64,000 nucleotides of DNA, taken from contig CM034532.1 in assembly GCA_020002185.1 (NCBI GenBank), forward strand, positions 50,035,349 to 50,099,348, read 5' to 3'. This document shows, in pieces, positions 23,630-36,000 of the stretch. Under the pieces are notes generated by a model, which worked only from the letters and a program-made list of their open reading frames with translations, was not told the origin of the DNA and ran no database searches. Numbering within the stretch: the first letter of the stretch is position 1; each line of letters opens with the position of its first letter. The stretch comes from Paraescarpia echinospica (taxonomy: Eukaryota > Annelida > Polychaeta > Sabellida > Siboglinidae). The position numbers and the translations under genes were made by a program.

Positions 23630-23770
23630 GTTTAAAAGTGTTAGGCAACTGTTCAGTCTAACAGGGGTCAAGTGTGTCTACTCTGCCTGGGTGCTGTGAC
23701 CAATTAAAGATTAGTCAAGGTCTCAATGGCCTAGGCTGTAGAGATTAGTCACAGCTTTTGATTTTCTGGC
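23630..23770 (+). repeat. Dispersed repeat copy (partner at 22440-22625)
   Basis: Contains ACAGTTTAAAAGTGTTAGGC, AACTGTTCAGTCTAACAGGG, TGACCAATTAAAGATTAGTCA and TAGTCACAGCTTT in the order seen in the partner copy. It has no coding capacity. Confidence 0.5.
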
Positions 23771-23857
23771 ACACTACACAACATCTACTGTTGGGGGTGA
23801 TCTCAAGGGCCCTTCCCAAAACCACATCACTAGATAATGTAAACCTTTTGCACTTTG

Positions 23858-24200
23858 GGGGCCCTTAGGTGCCCTTAGAATGATTCAATCAAATACAGAT
23901 TTCTTGTATATAGTGGCAGCACCCTAAGATACATCTATGCAAAATTAGAAAAAAAGTTTTTGAAAAAATAGGCAACATATTACATTTTTACCAGTTTTGG
24001 GGTCCTTGGAGGCCCTAGGGAGCCCTTAAAATGATTCAATCAAATACAGATTTCTCGTGCATAGTGGCAGTGCCCCAAGATATATCTATGCAAAATTAGA
24101 GAAAAAGTTGCTGAACGGTTTCTGAGATACGGCAGCTAACGGCAGACGCAGAGTGATGGCAATAGTCCCTTGGACCTTCGGCCAAAGGACTAAAAATGCC
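23858..24200 (+). repeat. ~145-bp block duplicated in tandem
   Basis: The block CTTAGAATGATTCAATCAAA, ACAGATTTCTTGTATATAGT, GGCAGCACCC, CTATGCAAAATTAGA is repeated about 145 bp on with few changes. It ends in GACGCAGAGTGATGGCAATA and TTGGACCTTCGGCCAAAGGA, a tail I associate with mollusc repeats (from memory). Confidence 0.7.
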
Positions 24201-24464
24201 TATTGCCCAAAACCGTGTATACTAACCGGGTATCAATAACTTGGCCTAGACAATGATGTTTGCACAAAAATTTGATATACTAAACAACTTATACTGTTTT
24301 ATAAGGACAACATTTGAGAAACGTTCTTGTGATTAATAGAAACATACATTTGTGGCATTCCAGAAATTATTGTTTAATTAATTGCATAACATGGTAGCAA
24401 CAAATAAAATATAATCTTTGGAACATAAGCCACCAATTTACCACAATATTACAGATGATACCAC

Positions 24465-24575
24465 TGGATGCTTCCCAGAGAAGTTGAGATGGTGTTCGAT
24501 TGAACAGGTCTGCCAGGGTGTAAAGCGCTTTGCGCAGTCCTTAGGACTAGATGCTGCGTTATATAAGAACTTACC
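24465..24575 (+). mobile_element. 3' part of a CORE-SINE
   Basis: GGATGCTTCCCAGAGAAGTT, GTGTAAAGCGCTTTGCGCAG and GCGTTATATAAGAACTTACC match the 3' half of the SINE at 17471-17805 in the opposite orientation. Head and CORE are missing, as expected for LINE-like 5' truncation. Confidence 0.65.
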
Positions 24576-24579
24576 TTTC

Positions 24580-26040
24580 ACTTTTTTACTGACTCTGTCA
24601 GCGTGGTACCAAGGCCGGTTAGGGCAAAAAAAACATCACCACAACCAAGTACCAGTAGTCAACTGGAAACCACACCTTAACACGATGAAACAATCATGAT
24701 TATTGACTTTTGTTAATCATTATTACTACATTTACAAATAGTGTCTGGTTGTTTTATAGCTTAACCTCTATATTCAAGAGTAAATGTTAAAACATACCTC
24801 AGAATACACAATTTGTAAGCTAGTTTTAAAAAATCTCCAGGGGAGCATGCCCCCGGACACCCCTAGCAATGCTTCACATCTGCGGTAAACTGCTCTTGTA
24901 AAGATGGATTTGTAAGCATCACAAATTCAACCAGACCAAATTACACTAAGCGATCTGCATTAACTCAGAATCAGTTGTGCTTATGGAGAACAGACCATTA
25001 GACAAAACTCAATAACCGATAACCACATCCCACAACGACGGGAATTTAATACAACCACCATTTACAACGGCAGTGATATGGTCTCCATGGCAACAATATT
25101 TCTACGGTCTCTTGTGGGTAAGACACATCTGCGTTGATAAACTGTTTGATGGCTAGTTACAGGAAAGAAGAATAACGGGGGGAACATAGCATTAGCTGCA
25201 CTGAATCATCTGTGATGTCGCTCCGACCACAAACACTTCTCAGAAGACTGTCAAGTGCTGGGAATGTTGCCAAGTCAGCTCGAAGAGACAGGTGTTGCAT
25301 TTAAATACTTAATGAGTGATGGAGACTGCTACAATCATGATGCCCCCGAGATCAAAAATCCTATTATAGCATCACAGCTGATCACAACACAAGCAAGTCT
25401 TAAAGGAGACTTAAACTGTAATCACATAACACATTCAAAAGGGCTCAATAAGTTTTGAAGACCACTCATCAAAATGCTAGTGAATATGAAATAGGAACTA
25501 AGGAAATGTTGGCATAATTCCTTGTAAAATGGAAGCATCTTTGCAAAACCACAAACTGCCATCTGATTATTTATTTTTTCCCTCTCAATCTTTCTGTGGG
25601 GTGGAGTCTCATGGGAGCCACATCAATTCTTGTTCTGCCATCCCATGACTTGTCTCTCTAGCTCTCATGTCGTGTTCTCCAATTTTCTGCAGTTTGCAAC
25701 TGCCTTTCCCAAGTCTTGTAAACACATAGTCAGTCTCACCACCTTAATTTAAGTATTCTTTTTCTACCACCATCTTGTTTTCACCACTCCCTTTATAAAG
25801 AAACTCCTCACTCACTCATTGTACATACATACAGCTGTACATGTGTCCTATCCATTGCAGTCTGCTCCCAGCTACCTTCATTTTCAGGGATGTCTTCACT
25901 CCACAATACAAAACCATAAATCACATCACAATTATTAAGTGCTCATTATATGTATTGGAATTGATCCTAAGAGATGGACCAGAGCTTCAAGACAGTGCAT
26001 TCTCTGACACACCCAGGTATTCATTGAAACAATACTAAAG
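24580..26040. other. Intron sequence, no gene seen
   Basis: No recognisable exon. The part from about 25560 to 25840 read on the minus strand has a faint resemblance to decayed LINE coding sequence, but stops interrupt it and no motif is secure. Confidence 0.4.
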
Positions 26041-26044
26041 TAAT

Positions 26045-26150
26045 CTAGGGAGCATTCAGCCAGACAATAATTACTATACTAAATGTTTACACAATTCCAC
26101 CATTGTGCATTGTTGTGAAAGCCTATTCAGTTGAACAGCTAAGTCACTGT
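26045..26150 (-). mobile_element. Decayed CORE-SINE fragment
   Basis: GAGCATTCAGCCAGACAATA and CAATTCCACCATTGTG track the middle of the SINE at 17471-17805 (GAAGCATTCAGCCAGGCTGC, ATCCACCACTGTC). Neither end is preserved. Confidence 0.4.
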
Positions 26151-26474
26151 CAGGAATTAATGCAGAGAGTTGTCCATTAATAAAATATATATAATAATAA
26201 TAATCATATATAGACAGAAAGCTGCACTAAATTGCTAAGACTTCAAATGGCAGCAGCCAGCAAGTCTGGTAAATTAAGACTCAGACAATCCATCGCTGTC
26301 CAGTGATAGGTCATGTCCACAGTGCTCAAAATTACTGCCAGATTCCACACCCACGTTTCGTAACATACTGGTAGGTTGGCAACTCTAAAAGTGTCAACCT
26401 ACAAGATCGCCATTTGTTCAGCAAATGTCAAAATTTTTACTTCGAAAAACTGGCAGTGTTTATGTTATTTACAT

Positions 26475-29400
26475 TTTATGTTAATAATAATAGTTTATTA
26501 CAGAAACTGTGATACATTCCAATCAATTACATACATAGATTGCCATGGTTTCTGTAATGAGGGTGTAAAGCCACTAGTGGCTGATTAGCCCTCACAATAC
26601 ATGTGATACATAGGTAAATTCCATGGTGCAAGATAACAATTTGTGTTATTGAAGAAAGAAGAAAAACAGAAACATGAATCACAACAGTACTATTTTCATG
26701 AATACTTCATGTAAAATAGCAACAAAGAATGCTATTTATATATGTCATTAATATTATGTACTAGCAAAAAATTCTTAAGTTGACGTTTAAACGTTGCTAA
26801 TGCATAATTACAATTACAATCCACTGTTGTCACCATATAGTTCCATAATTTAACACCTCGATATCTAATGGTTTTATATAATACATTACTTTTTGAAATC
26901 GGCACATGTAGTAATTCTGCATTGCGTGTCCTATGTTCGTGTAGTTCGTTATTTCTAATGAACATCCTTGTCATAACTGACGGAAACATATTCTTAACAA
27001 TTTTGTACATAAACAGCACAACCGTGTATTCGTAGATTTTTCTTATTGGTAAAATGGACAGCTTTTTGAAGAGTTGGTCTGTGTGCGCTCTGTATGGAGC
27101 TGACATAATTAACCGAATTGCATACTTTTGCAATTTGAATAAAGAACTAAGATGTGTATTATATGCTCCTCCCCACATTTCGACACAATACATTAGATAT
27201 GCATATAAAAATGTATAGTATAACGTTACAAGGGATGATCTACTCAGGGTTTTTCTAGCTTTACTTATAATTCCAACGGCTTTGGCTTTTTTAGATTTTA
27301 TATACTGTATATGAAAAGTCCAGGACAAATTAGCATAGATTAAAATTCCTAAGAATTTTGTGTTTTCTACTTGAGTAATTTGTAGTCCATCAATAAGGAT
27401 GGCAATTGGATTAGATACCTTTTTATTTACTGATTTGAAGACAATAAAATGTGTTTTACTGATATTTAAAGATAGTTTATTACTCTTTAACCAAATAACT
27501 AATTTTTGCAGTTCATGATTCATCAGTTTCTAGCTCGCTAAGACTGTTACCATTGACAAAAACATTTGTATCATCAGCAAATATAATAGGAAATTGGATA
27601 TCTGATACATTAACAATGTCGTTAATATAGATTAAGAATAACAGTGGGCCTATTATTGATCCCTGTGGGACACCACAGCATATAGACTGAATCTTCGATT
27701 TTATTCCATCAAATAAAACATACTGCGTTCTATTAGACAAATAACTTTCCAGCCAGGCAAGTGCTCTTCCTCTAATGCCGTAATGTTCTAGTTTATTAAG
27801 TAATATTTTATGGTCAACTGTATCGAAAGCTTTACTGAAGTCCAGAAAAACTCTTAGTAAGTAGTCACCATTATTTATGGCTGTGGAAATTTGTCTACTA
27901 GTTGCACAAGAGCCATGTTTGCGGAATGCTTCTTCCTAAATCCAAACTGGTAATCGTATAAGGTGTTATGTTTGTTTATGAAAGGTGTTAATCTGTTGTA
28001 CATTATTTTTTCTAGAACTTTAGAAAAAAATGGCAAAATCGATATTGGACGGTAATTGTTTACGAGTGTCTTGTCACTGCCTTTGTATATCGGGATAACT
28101 TTTGTTCTTTTCAGGTCGTCTGGAAAAATACCTTTAGTTAACGACAAGTTAATAACATGTGTTAAAGGAAGTAAGAAAGTATGATATGTTAATTTAACAA
28201 TATGTGGAGTTATTAAGTCCCAACCAGGGCTTGATATTTTTAGATCTTTGATTATAGTTTCTACTTCATTCAGTTCAACTGGGGAGATAAATATTGTATG
28301 GAAGTTTCGATGCTTAATATATATTGACGGGTCAATACCATCTTTGGTAATCTTTTCAGCCAAGGATGGTCCAACCTTAACATAATACCGGTAGTTATTG
28401 AAGTAATTGGCAATTACCTTTTTATCGGTTATTAATTGATTAATTAATAGTTATCTTCGGAGATTGGGGAGGTTTTTTATTTTTATTGATTATTTGCTTA
28501 ATAAGTTGCCATGATTTCAGAAGATTTGATTGATTTTGCTTTAATAACTGTTGATAGTGATTTTTTTCTGCTCTTCTTAAAATTGAGTTAAGCTTATTGC
28601 GGAATGCTTTATAGTTAGTTTCATTACTTTAGTAAGTGCTTTTTTGTAGTAGGCGAATAATTTATTTTTAAATTTTATGGAAGTCTTCAGCCCATGTGAT
28701 AGCCATGGTTTCCTATTACTGTATTTTTGTTTAATCTTTACTTCAAGAAAGCAGTTAAGATAATGCTTACCAAACTGTGACTAGAAAGCAACATATGCAT
28801 TATTTGGGTCATCAAGCTCAGAAGTAACAAGAGACCAGTCAGCATTAGTTAGACTTGTTGTAAACTTTGCTGTGTTCTGATCGGTATAAAACCTCTTAGT
28901 TATGTATGTTGTGTTCACATAAGTTGAACAACTATTGTTATCGACATAGAAGACAGGAAAATGATCTGATATATCTGTATATAGTATACCAGAACAGGTT
29001 TCTGTGCTATTTATAGTTAGGTTATTAGTAAAAATGTTGTCAATAAGTGTGGCAGAAGTAGCAGTTACTCTAGTTGGCTTGCTAATGAGAGGAATATATG
29101 ACATGGTATACATACATTCAAGAAATTCTGAGCTAGGTACACGTTTATCCACATTTAGCAGATTGATATTGAAATCACCCATGAGATAACACAGGCAATT
29201 CTCTTTATGGATATTTTTTTAAATAGCATGCAAGATTGAGGTGAATACATTTATGTCTTTGTCTGGCGGCCTGTACACAACTCTTATAATAACGTTCCTT
29301 TTATATGTAAATATACCTTTGTCCAACTCAATAAATACACACTCTATATCTTCATTACTTTTGTCTAAGTCTTCTCTTCGTTTGTAGAGAAGCGAATCTT

Positions 29401-30030
29401 TTATGCAGACCGCCACGCCACCACCCTTTTTATTGTCTCTGTAGTTATTTACCATATGGTAACCTGCAATGTTATAAGTATCAACATTGCTTTCCTGCAG
29501 CCACGTTTCAGAGAATCCAATTATTGAAAAAGAGTGATTGAGATTGGCAAAGTAATTTCCAAATTGTTGGTGGTGGCGAGGCATACTTCTGATATTGACA
29601 TGAACAACAGAGAATGTGGTATCTGTTACACCAATTTGTATGCATGACTTATTAAAGGTATCTTCTATATGGTAATTGCACTTATTCATGTTTTGAGTGA
29701 ATTCACAATAGTAATTTGTATCTGGATCAGAGTTAAATAGGATGTCTGTATATGACTCACTGTTGATTTCAAACGGTACGAAAGCTTTCTTTTCTAGTTC
29801 TTGGAATGAGAAAGAAATATTAACATGCATCCAACTTTCAGATATGACATCTATAAATTCACAGTCATTGTCGAGATGATTGTATGGAAAAATGTTAGAC
29901 ACACATTTTATACAATACCAATACTCACAGTAATCTCGAATATTTTGTTTGTTCAATACTGTGATACAATTAACATGATAATACCCTTTACAAAAACAAA
30001 GCATACCCTAATAAGCTTAATGTTGACATG
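26475..30030 (-). mobile_element. Nearly complete CR1/jockey-group LINE, frameshifted
   Basis: Antisense to the window and about 3.5 kb long. From its 5' side it has a PHD-like zinc segment (CFCKGYYHVNC then YWYCIKC, near 30000-29890). An endonuclease (EEP) domain follows, with HVNIRSM, GFSETWL, GGGVAVCIKD, VYRPP, MGDFNI and the SDH motif (29600-28920). The reverse transcriptase has YRPISILPFFSKVLEKI, FLDFSKAFDTVDH, CGVPQGSIIGPLLFLIYIND and catalytic FADD (28120-27540). The C-terminal thumb block runs to a stop near 26732. The 3' UTR ends in AATAAACTATTATTATTA near 26480, a typical LINE 3' tail. The ORF is broken into at least five frames and the 5' end is truncated by a stop just upstream of 30004, so it is immobile. 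It lies in the inferred APC intron 1. Confidence 0.9.
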
Positions 30031-30039
30031 TGGATGACT

Positions 30040-30980
30040 ATATTTTGAGTGGGATCACTAACTTTACAAAGTTCAGCTGAAGATCCTTCTGACCACCAAG
30101 TATTCAGCTCAGGTGGAGAACACAAGTGCTCCTCAGCTAGTAATCTTCCAAGCCATAACTGTCACTTAGTGTAAGTCCCACAAACAAGTGATCAAAGACT
30201 GTTACCTTCCACAAGATGCTCGCAAACTTGTCATCTAGTCAGACCACAATTCAAGCCAAGAGTATCCAAACTGTTGCAGCAGAATCACTATCCAGTGCTG
30301 TTAGATTGACCACAATGACAACCTCTGAAGACCACCAAGCAGTTAGCACACCAGTCAGGACAGGTGTGCTTTGATTTCAAACTTCCAGGGGGAAGTAGAT
30401 AAAGAAGTGAGCACCACTTGCAGTGATGCAAGGACACCACTGGTGCGCGACAGATGTTCAGTGAATGCGCTCATCCAACCGTGACGGGGCAGATGGTATG
30501 GCTAAACTTGAAGATATTTCAAACAACTCATGTGTTCAGTTTGATTTAGTACACTAGGAACAACGTACAGAATCTAATCTGGGAGTCACAGCTGCAATTT
30601 GTTTGTTTTCCCAACCTGCTTAGTTTATGTATAAATATACACAAGATGCAGTCAATAAATCAGATCACTATTACCTGGTTGAACAATCAAGTATGTTATG
30701 ACCTATTTGTCTATTACACTAACACTTTAACAGTATATGAGATCCCCAGTCACAATAATATTGTTTATAACAAGTTTAAATTAAATATGTATGTACAAAA
30801 AATTAGAATAAAAGTTTGTGGAAACACAAGTTTAAATTAAAGTATAATAATAAATCACTATGTAAAAACAGGATATACAATCACAATTTTAAAACATATA
30901 GTCATATACTGATTTTGTTCAGCAACAATATATGTGTAATTGCACATATATCTTTGTTACAAAAATACAGTTATCTATCT
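30040..30980. other. Intron sequence, no gene seen
   Basis: Between the LINE and the tandem array below. Apart from A+T-rich open frames under 70 codons nothing is recognisable. Confidence 0.4.
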
Positions 30981-30984
30981 GTCT

Positions 30985-31660
30985 GTGGACCCATATATCT
31001 CTGTTGGTTTTGTATGTATGGAGCTCAAATTTGTTATGTGATCTTGCAGGCACATTGGGGTAGTTCCTGTAATTTTATAAGGATCTTGGGGTCACAATTT
31101 TAAAATGACACTTATCTGTCAGTTTTGCATGTAATGTTGTGTGCGATCTAGAGGGCCCATTGTGACTGTTCGTAGATCAAGATTTTGTTAATACATCCAG
31201 GGGATGTGGATCTTGGATTCATAACTTTAAAATATCACCTATCTCCATCAGTTTTGCATGTATGGGGCTGAAATTGTAAAACTAGCATGCCCATTTGGGT
31301 GGTTCGCAGATTTTGCGGTTTCAAAATTCGTCCAGGGGAGTGGGGATCTTGGGGTCACAATTTTAAAATGGCAGTTATCTCCATTGATCAGTTTTGCTCA
31401 CATGGGGCTAAAATTGTGTGTATGTGATCTAGTAGACCCACTGGGGTGGTTCGCAGATTTAGATTTTTCAAACTTCATCCAGGGATAGTGATCTTGGAGT
31501 GGTCACAATTTTAAAATAACACTTATCTCCGTCAGTTTTGCATGTATTCTCCAGGCTGATATTTTGTGTGCAAGTTAGCGGGCCCACTGGGGTGATTCAT
31601 AGATTTATATTTTTCAAAATTTGGCAGAGGCAGCAGGAGGGCCACAATTTCAACAGTATT
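30985..31660. repeat. 115-150-bp tandem repeat, about 5 copies
   Basis: Each unit has TTATCTCCATCAGTTTTGCAT, a GGGGCT..AATTGT block, CCCA.TGGGGTGGTTCGCAGA, a TTTTCAAA..CATCCAGGG block, and GATCTTGGGGTCACAATTTT. Divergence between copies is substantial and unit length varies by indels, so the array is old. Confidence 0.8.
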
Positions 31661-32430
31661 AGCACAGGCGACTGCTTTTCTCCCTGGGCTACACCGGAGA
31701 ACTCGGCTAGTTTGTTCATATTTTCGTCAATGTAAAGTGCACCCGTTTTCTAATAGGTGCCCTGCGTTGTTGGTTTGATGATGTGAGCACCATGCCCATT
31801 TGCAGTTTTCAGTGATTGCTGTACACCCATATATATATAATTTATAAATAAATATGTGAGTCTCATGCCAAATGCATGCAATTGGACCCTCGTATACATA
31901 GTTATGCCATGACTAGGGAAAAACAAATATTAGGGAACAGGTGTCTGTTACACTAGCTTTAAATACATGACTACAATAAACAAACGGTTGTAGAGTCAAT
32001 TAAACCATAGATTAGTAATGTCCATGAATCATGTTTTTGTTAAACAAAATACAGCCTAGAGCTAGAGGTCAGACAGTGCAGAATGAATGGATTTTCTTGC
32101 ATATACTGACGTTATAGGCTTAAATTTTGTTATAAACAACCTTATTGCGAGTATATGTAGCTGAACTGTGTAGCCCATATACTTATTAATAGTCAATAGG
32201 TACATATAACTGACATAGCGCCGGACGTTCGAGTGATTTTCTATATTTTTGAACGCGTTGCCGCCACTGGACTGGTCAGTCGGTGCGCAGCCCAGTTGCA
32301 ATGGCGTTGACCAGCCAAACAAACACTTAAAATTAGTGCGGGAAACACCACATCTTAGACACGCCACGGACAACCAACGTGATATTTGTATTTCATTGTC
32401 GTAACCAATAATTCATCGTATATAATGTGA
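31660..32430. other. Sequence next to the divergent promoter
   Basis: A+T-rich up to about 32200, then a G+C-richer segment (32215-32345, with CGCCGGACG, AACGCGTTGCCGCCACTGG and GGTGCGCAGCCC). A minus-strand frame of about 100 codons crosses it (starting at 32373) but has no recognisable domain. It may be further promoter sequence or transcribed leader of the APC-side gene. Confidence 0.35.
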
Positions 32431-32435
32431 CTTAC

Positions 32436-32541
32436 CGTCATGATGCACTGTTTGTGTCCCCGCAAAACTCCTAATTTGGAGGAACTCGAGTCTTTTCGTT
32501 CCAAAACAAGAGGCGCGGATTTCAAAATAACCCGGGCGCTG
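32436..32541 (-). CDS. APC: Candidate first exon of the APC homologue
   Basis: On the minus strand an ATG at 32441 is followed two codons later by a consensus donor, ATGACG|GTAAGTC. Joined to the acceptor of the coiled-coil exon at 6392 the frame runs straight through: Met-Thr, then VLSLTSAMSLSSYDELL. Upstream of the ATG lie G+C-richer leader sequence and, at about 32541-32556, an inverted CCAAT box, as expected for a promoter. The ATG has A at -3. The open frame also continues upstream of this ATG without a stop to about 32570, so the true start is uncertain. The 5' boundary given is a guess at the transcription start. The exon assignment is inference: it implies a 26-kb first intron and assumes no further exon between. 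Confidence 0.55.
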
Positions 32542-32800
32542 ATTGGATGAAATACACGCTTTATGGACAAACATTAAGGTATTGTTTGTTAATGTATAAA
32601 ATCGTATGCTAAGAAATATGTTTTTATTAATTATCATAATTTCTACCGTTGTATGTTTGCTCTGAATATTTAATGATGGCTTTATAGCTAACGAACTGTA
32701 ACTTTTTCTGCGTTCACCACGGGCTAGCAGACGATCGTGTCTCGTTCTAGCGTTTTTGTCAACAACAGTGTTATGACAATTTGGAAAATTACCATTTGTC
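32442..32800. promoter_or_regulatory. Putative bidirectional promoter, APC / ACP6
   Basis: Only about 360 bp separate the minus-strand ATG at 32441 from the plus-strand ATG at 32801. The interval contains CCAATCAGCGCCCGGG on the minus strand (about 32541-32556), a TATAAAA at about 32593 on the plus strand, and scattered CpGs (CCCGGGCGC, CGATCGTG). NF-Y-type CCAAT boxes are frequent in divergent animal promoters. The call rests on gene geometry and these motifs. Transcription starts cannot be placed from sequence alone. Confidence 0.5.
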
Positions 32801-33094
32801 ATGCAGTACCTGACGCATCGTATATTATCTCTGTCGGCAGCAGGTGCCATTTCGTTTATCATGTTGCGTAATCGAAACAAGAAGGCTGCGGTATTTGCAA
32901 CGCAGATTACAGACGATGACATCCAGACTGTGAGGTCTCGCAAACCGGACAGCAGCATAGAAACAGTGACTTTTTCGTTGATAGAAGACAGTTCTGATGA
33001 ACCTTTCAGTAACGGTTTAGAATTGCGCAATGTGCAGATTTTCTTCAGACATGGAGCGCGCACTCCTCTCATGAAACTGCCGGGATTACAAGAG
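32801..33094 (+). CDS. ACP6: ACP6 exon 1 (start, RHGAR motif)
   Basis: Encodes residues 1-98. It holds a hydrophobic, basic leader, a long non-conserved linker (residues 31-70) and then GLELRNVQIFFRHGARTPLM with the nucleophilic histidine (His84). The donor is GAG|GTGATG, phase 0. The 239-codon minus-strand open frame across the same bases is a shadow. Confidence 0.85.
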
Positions 33095-36000
33095 GTGATG
33101 ACAATACATGCATGACAAGTTTTCGGTAGCATTGTTGCAAAAAGTGGAACGTTTTCTTTTATTTAAAATATAAAACTAACTATACATTGATACATAACTT
33201 GTCGTGTCATAAGGCTAAGCCTGAGAGTTCTTGGGCAATTTCTTACTGCTTTAAACTTACAGCTGAAACTGTATTTTGGCTACGTATGATAAATTAATTA
33301 TGATAAACTAAACATAAAAGTTAGAAGCTATATATATACTCACGATTGGAAAATTCAGTGCAGGTAAAAATTTGTGGCACTGAAATCTCGTGTTCTAACG
33401 TTCTTGGCCTATTTTAATACACTGCGTGGTCTCGCACTGATTCACGTGACATGCAAATAAATGTTAATTTACACAGCATAGATAGGACCCACGATTTTCG
33501 AAGCAGACATCTTCGACAAGCTTTGGATTTCACTGGTATATTTTCATAAGTACTTCACTCAAAACAACTTTTGTAACAATTTGTTTGCAGAAATTGGAAG
33601 GAATATGTGTTAGAGATTTAGCACATAAATATCTTACGGAAGAATTTGATCAGGTTTAACTTAATACTCTTGTCAAGTAATGTGCCAAATATGAAGCCTA
33701 TTCATTGCGAACTCATGTTACTAAGCCCACTGAAACATGGTCATTTGCATGTTAAGAAGCAACCAGCCCATCGTATGCTGCTGACGTCTCCTTAGGCAAT
33801 ACCGGTGAGCACGCCCGTTCCAAGGTTTGCATTGATTCAGATGTGCCTCCAGACAGTGGTCGTGTTGCAATCATTTTTATGTTATGAAACTGGATTACAT
33901 CAAGCTATACAACTGGATCAGGATTTAGATGAAGTGTCACAGGTGGTATGTATATATATATGCATTTCACTCCTCTAGTACAAAAATAACCACTTTAGCC
34001 AACAACTTAAAGATGTCCATAAAATATCCAGATGCACTTTCACCGGCATCGGCCGCCTTGGTGACGGGATGTGTGTAATTTATCATTCAGTTATCCCTTT
34101 CTCTGTATGATTAAATCAGGTCTATGAAACTGGAAGATATAATATCTGTTTTGATAATGCAATATGTTAAGGTCCATTATTCTGACATGTGAATAAAATG
34201 TAGTCGATTTTGTTCACAACAACATGGGTTGTTTACAATGTGCTAAGAGCATGTGGTGATAGCCACAGCATGGCACAGGGAGCATCCCGTTGCCTAATAA
34301 ATTGTATATAATAATACGACATCAGATGGTTTGAGCATCATTGGTAGACTGACACACATAAAATGTGTAATGTGTTTATTCAATACCTTGATAATATACA
34401 TGTAGATATGTAAATGCTGTACTTATTTTTTGTAGGTGTAATTAATACAAAAATGATTTCCAGACATTTCAAAAAAGGATATCCCTTGTATTATTGACAT
34501 CTCTCACTGCAAGCATTTGATGAAATGTTCAGCAACTAATACTTTCTATTTCATGTGCTATTGGAACATGCCAAAGTCTTTAAAAATACGCACATAAATG
34601 TGTGCAATGTGTTTAAGAAATGTGAATGAAGAAAGAATGGAGCCACAAAGCACAAAGAAATATGTGATTTTGTATAAGCAGAGGAATAATTTCTACATTA
34701 TGTATATAAACCTTTATTGCGGTCTCCACATCTGTGTATTTGTTATTGGTTCACAAAATGTGATTTTGTCCACAGGTCAAATCACAGGGTAAATATGAAC
34801 TTTCGTGGAACAATAGAACATCTTGAATACTGCACATTTTATTGCGGCGGTGTCGAACCTTGGGCAAGTTCGTTCACTTTACGTTGCTCCAGTTCACTCA
34901 GCTGTATGAATGAGTACCCGGCTGTAGACAGTGGTGATATTTGTGTTTGAGTAGTCTTCGCGCATTAATTGCAGCATGGCTGGATGCTTCCCAGAGAAGT
35001 CGAGATGGTGATCGATTGCCAGGGAGTAAAGGGTAAAGCACTTTGAGCAGTCCTGACTACTAGACACTGCGCTATATAAGTACTTACATTTTTATACCTC
35101 CAGAAAAGTTGCAAACACACTTAATTTACAACAAATTAGATTGGTAATTCAAGAATACAGTTTACTCCATATTTTGCATGCATCCTCTGGCAGAACACGC
35201 AACATATTAGTTTTCCTATTGTCAGTCACATATCCTGGTGTGATGCTGTCTGAAACACACCAACATTTTTTTATTTACTTGTATCTTCTAGGGCTTTCTG
35301 ATATCCATCTTGCAGCCATATAGTCTGAAATATAAATTGATAGAAAGAATTAGTATACCGTAAATTTCTGTGTATAATACGCCTCCATGTATAATATGCA
35401 CCCTGACTTTTGCAACATTTCTACATCACCATGTATAATACACACCCCGACTTTTGACATCAGTCCCTGATTTCCCCGCTTCTAATATTTTGTTTGAATC
35501 CATGAATCCATCTCAGAATCGTAAACATGTCACCTACGCAACTTACGGCATTGCTGTCGGCTTGTCGCTTGCTAGTGACTAGTGACTGTAAGCACTACGA
35601 CTCTATGTAACTTGTGTTGTAGTTTGACGATTGCTCAACTGATTAAATCAGCGCTTGCTAGAACTTACATTGTGTCATTTTGATTTCACTTTTAAATTAA
35701 CACCAAGTTCTATTCTGAAATGCTACATGCAAACCTGGTACTTTCAACTGCAAAGCATACATGCGCTACATTCGTTTTTATTTACTTTCACCAACATTTG
35801 CATTCACAACTTTAAACCCAGTCTCGTATGCTTCCCGCTCATTGGTGTTATATGCGATGTCAGACATCTGGGCTCTCGTCTTTGTCATTTCTCGCTGCTA
35901 GTTTAGGGCTAGAGAGGCAGTTACGGGAGTGCGATTCTTGCCTTTCATCTGCGTTGCTGTGGTGGTTTATGTGATTGTAACATCACGCCGACTTTGATAA

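Noticed and set aside
32413..33132. 239-codon minus-strand open frame across the ACP6 first exon
   Set aside because: Antisense shadow of ACP6 exon 1 with no recognisable domain; the region is explained by the ACP6 start and the APC candidate exon in a different minus frame.
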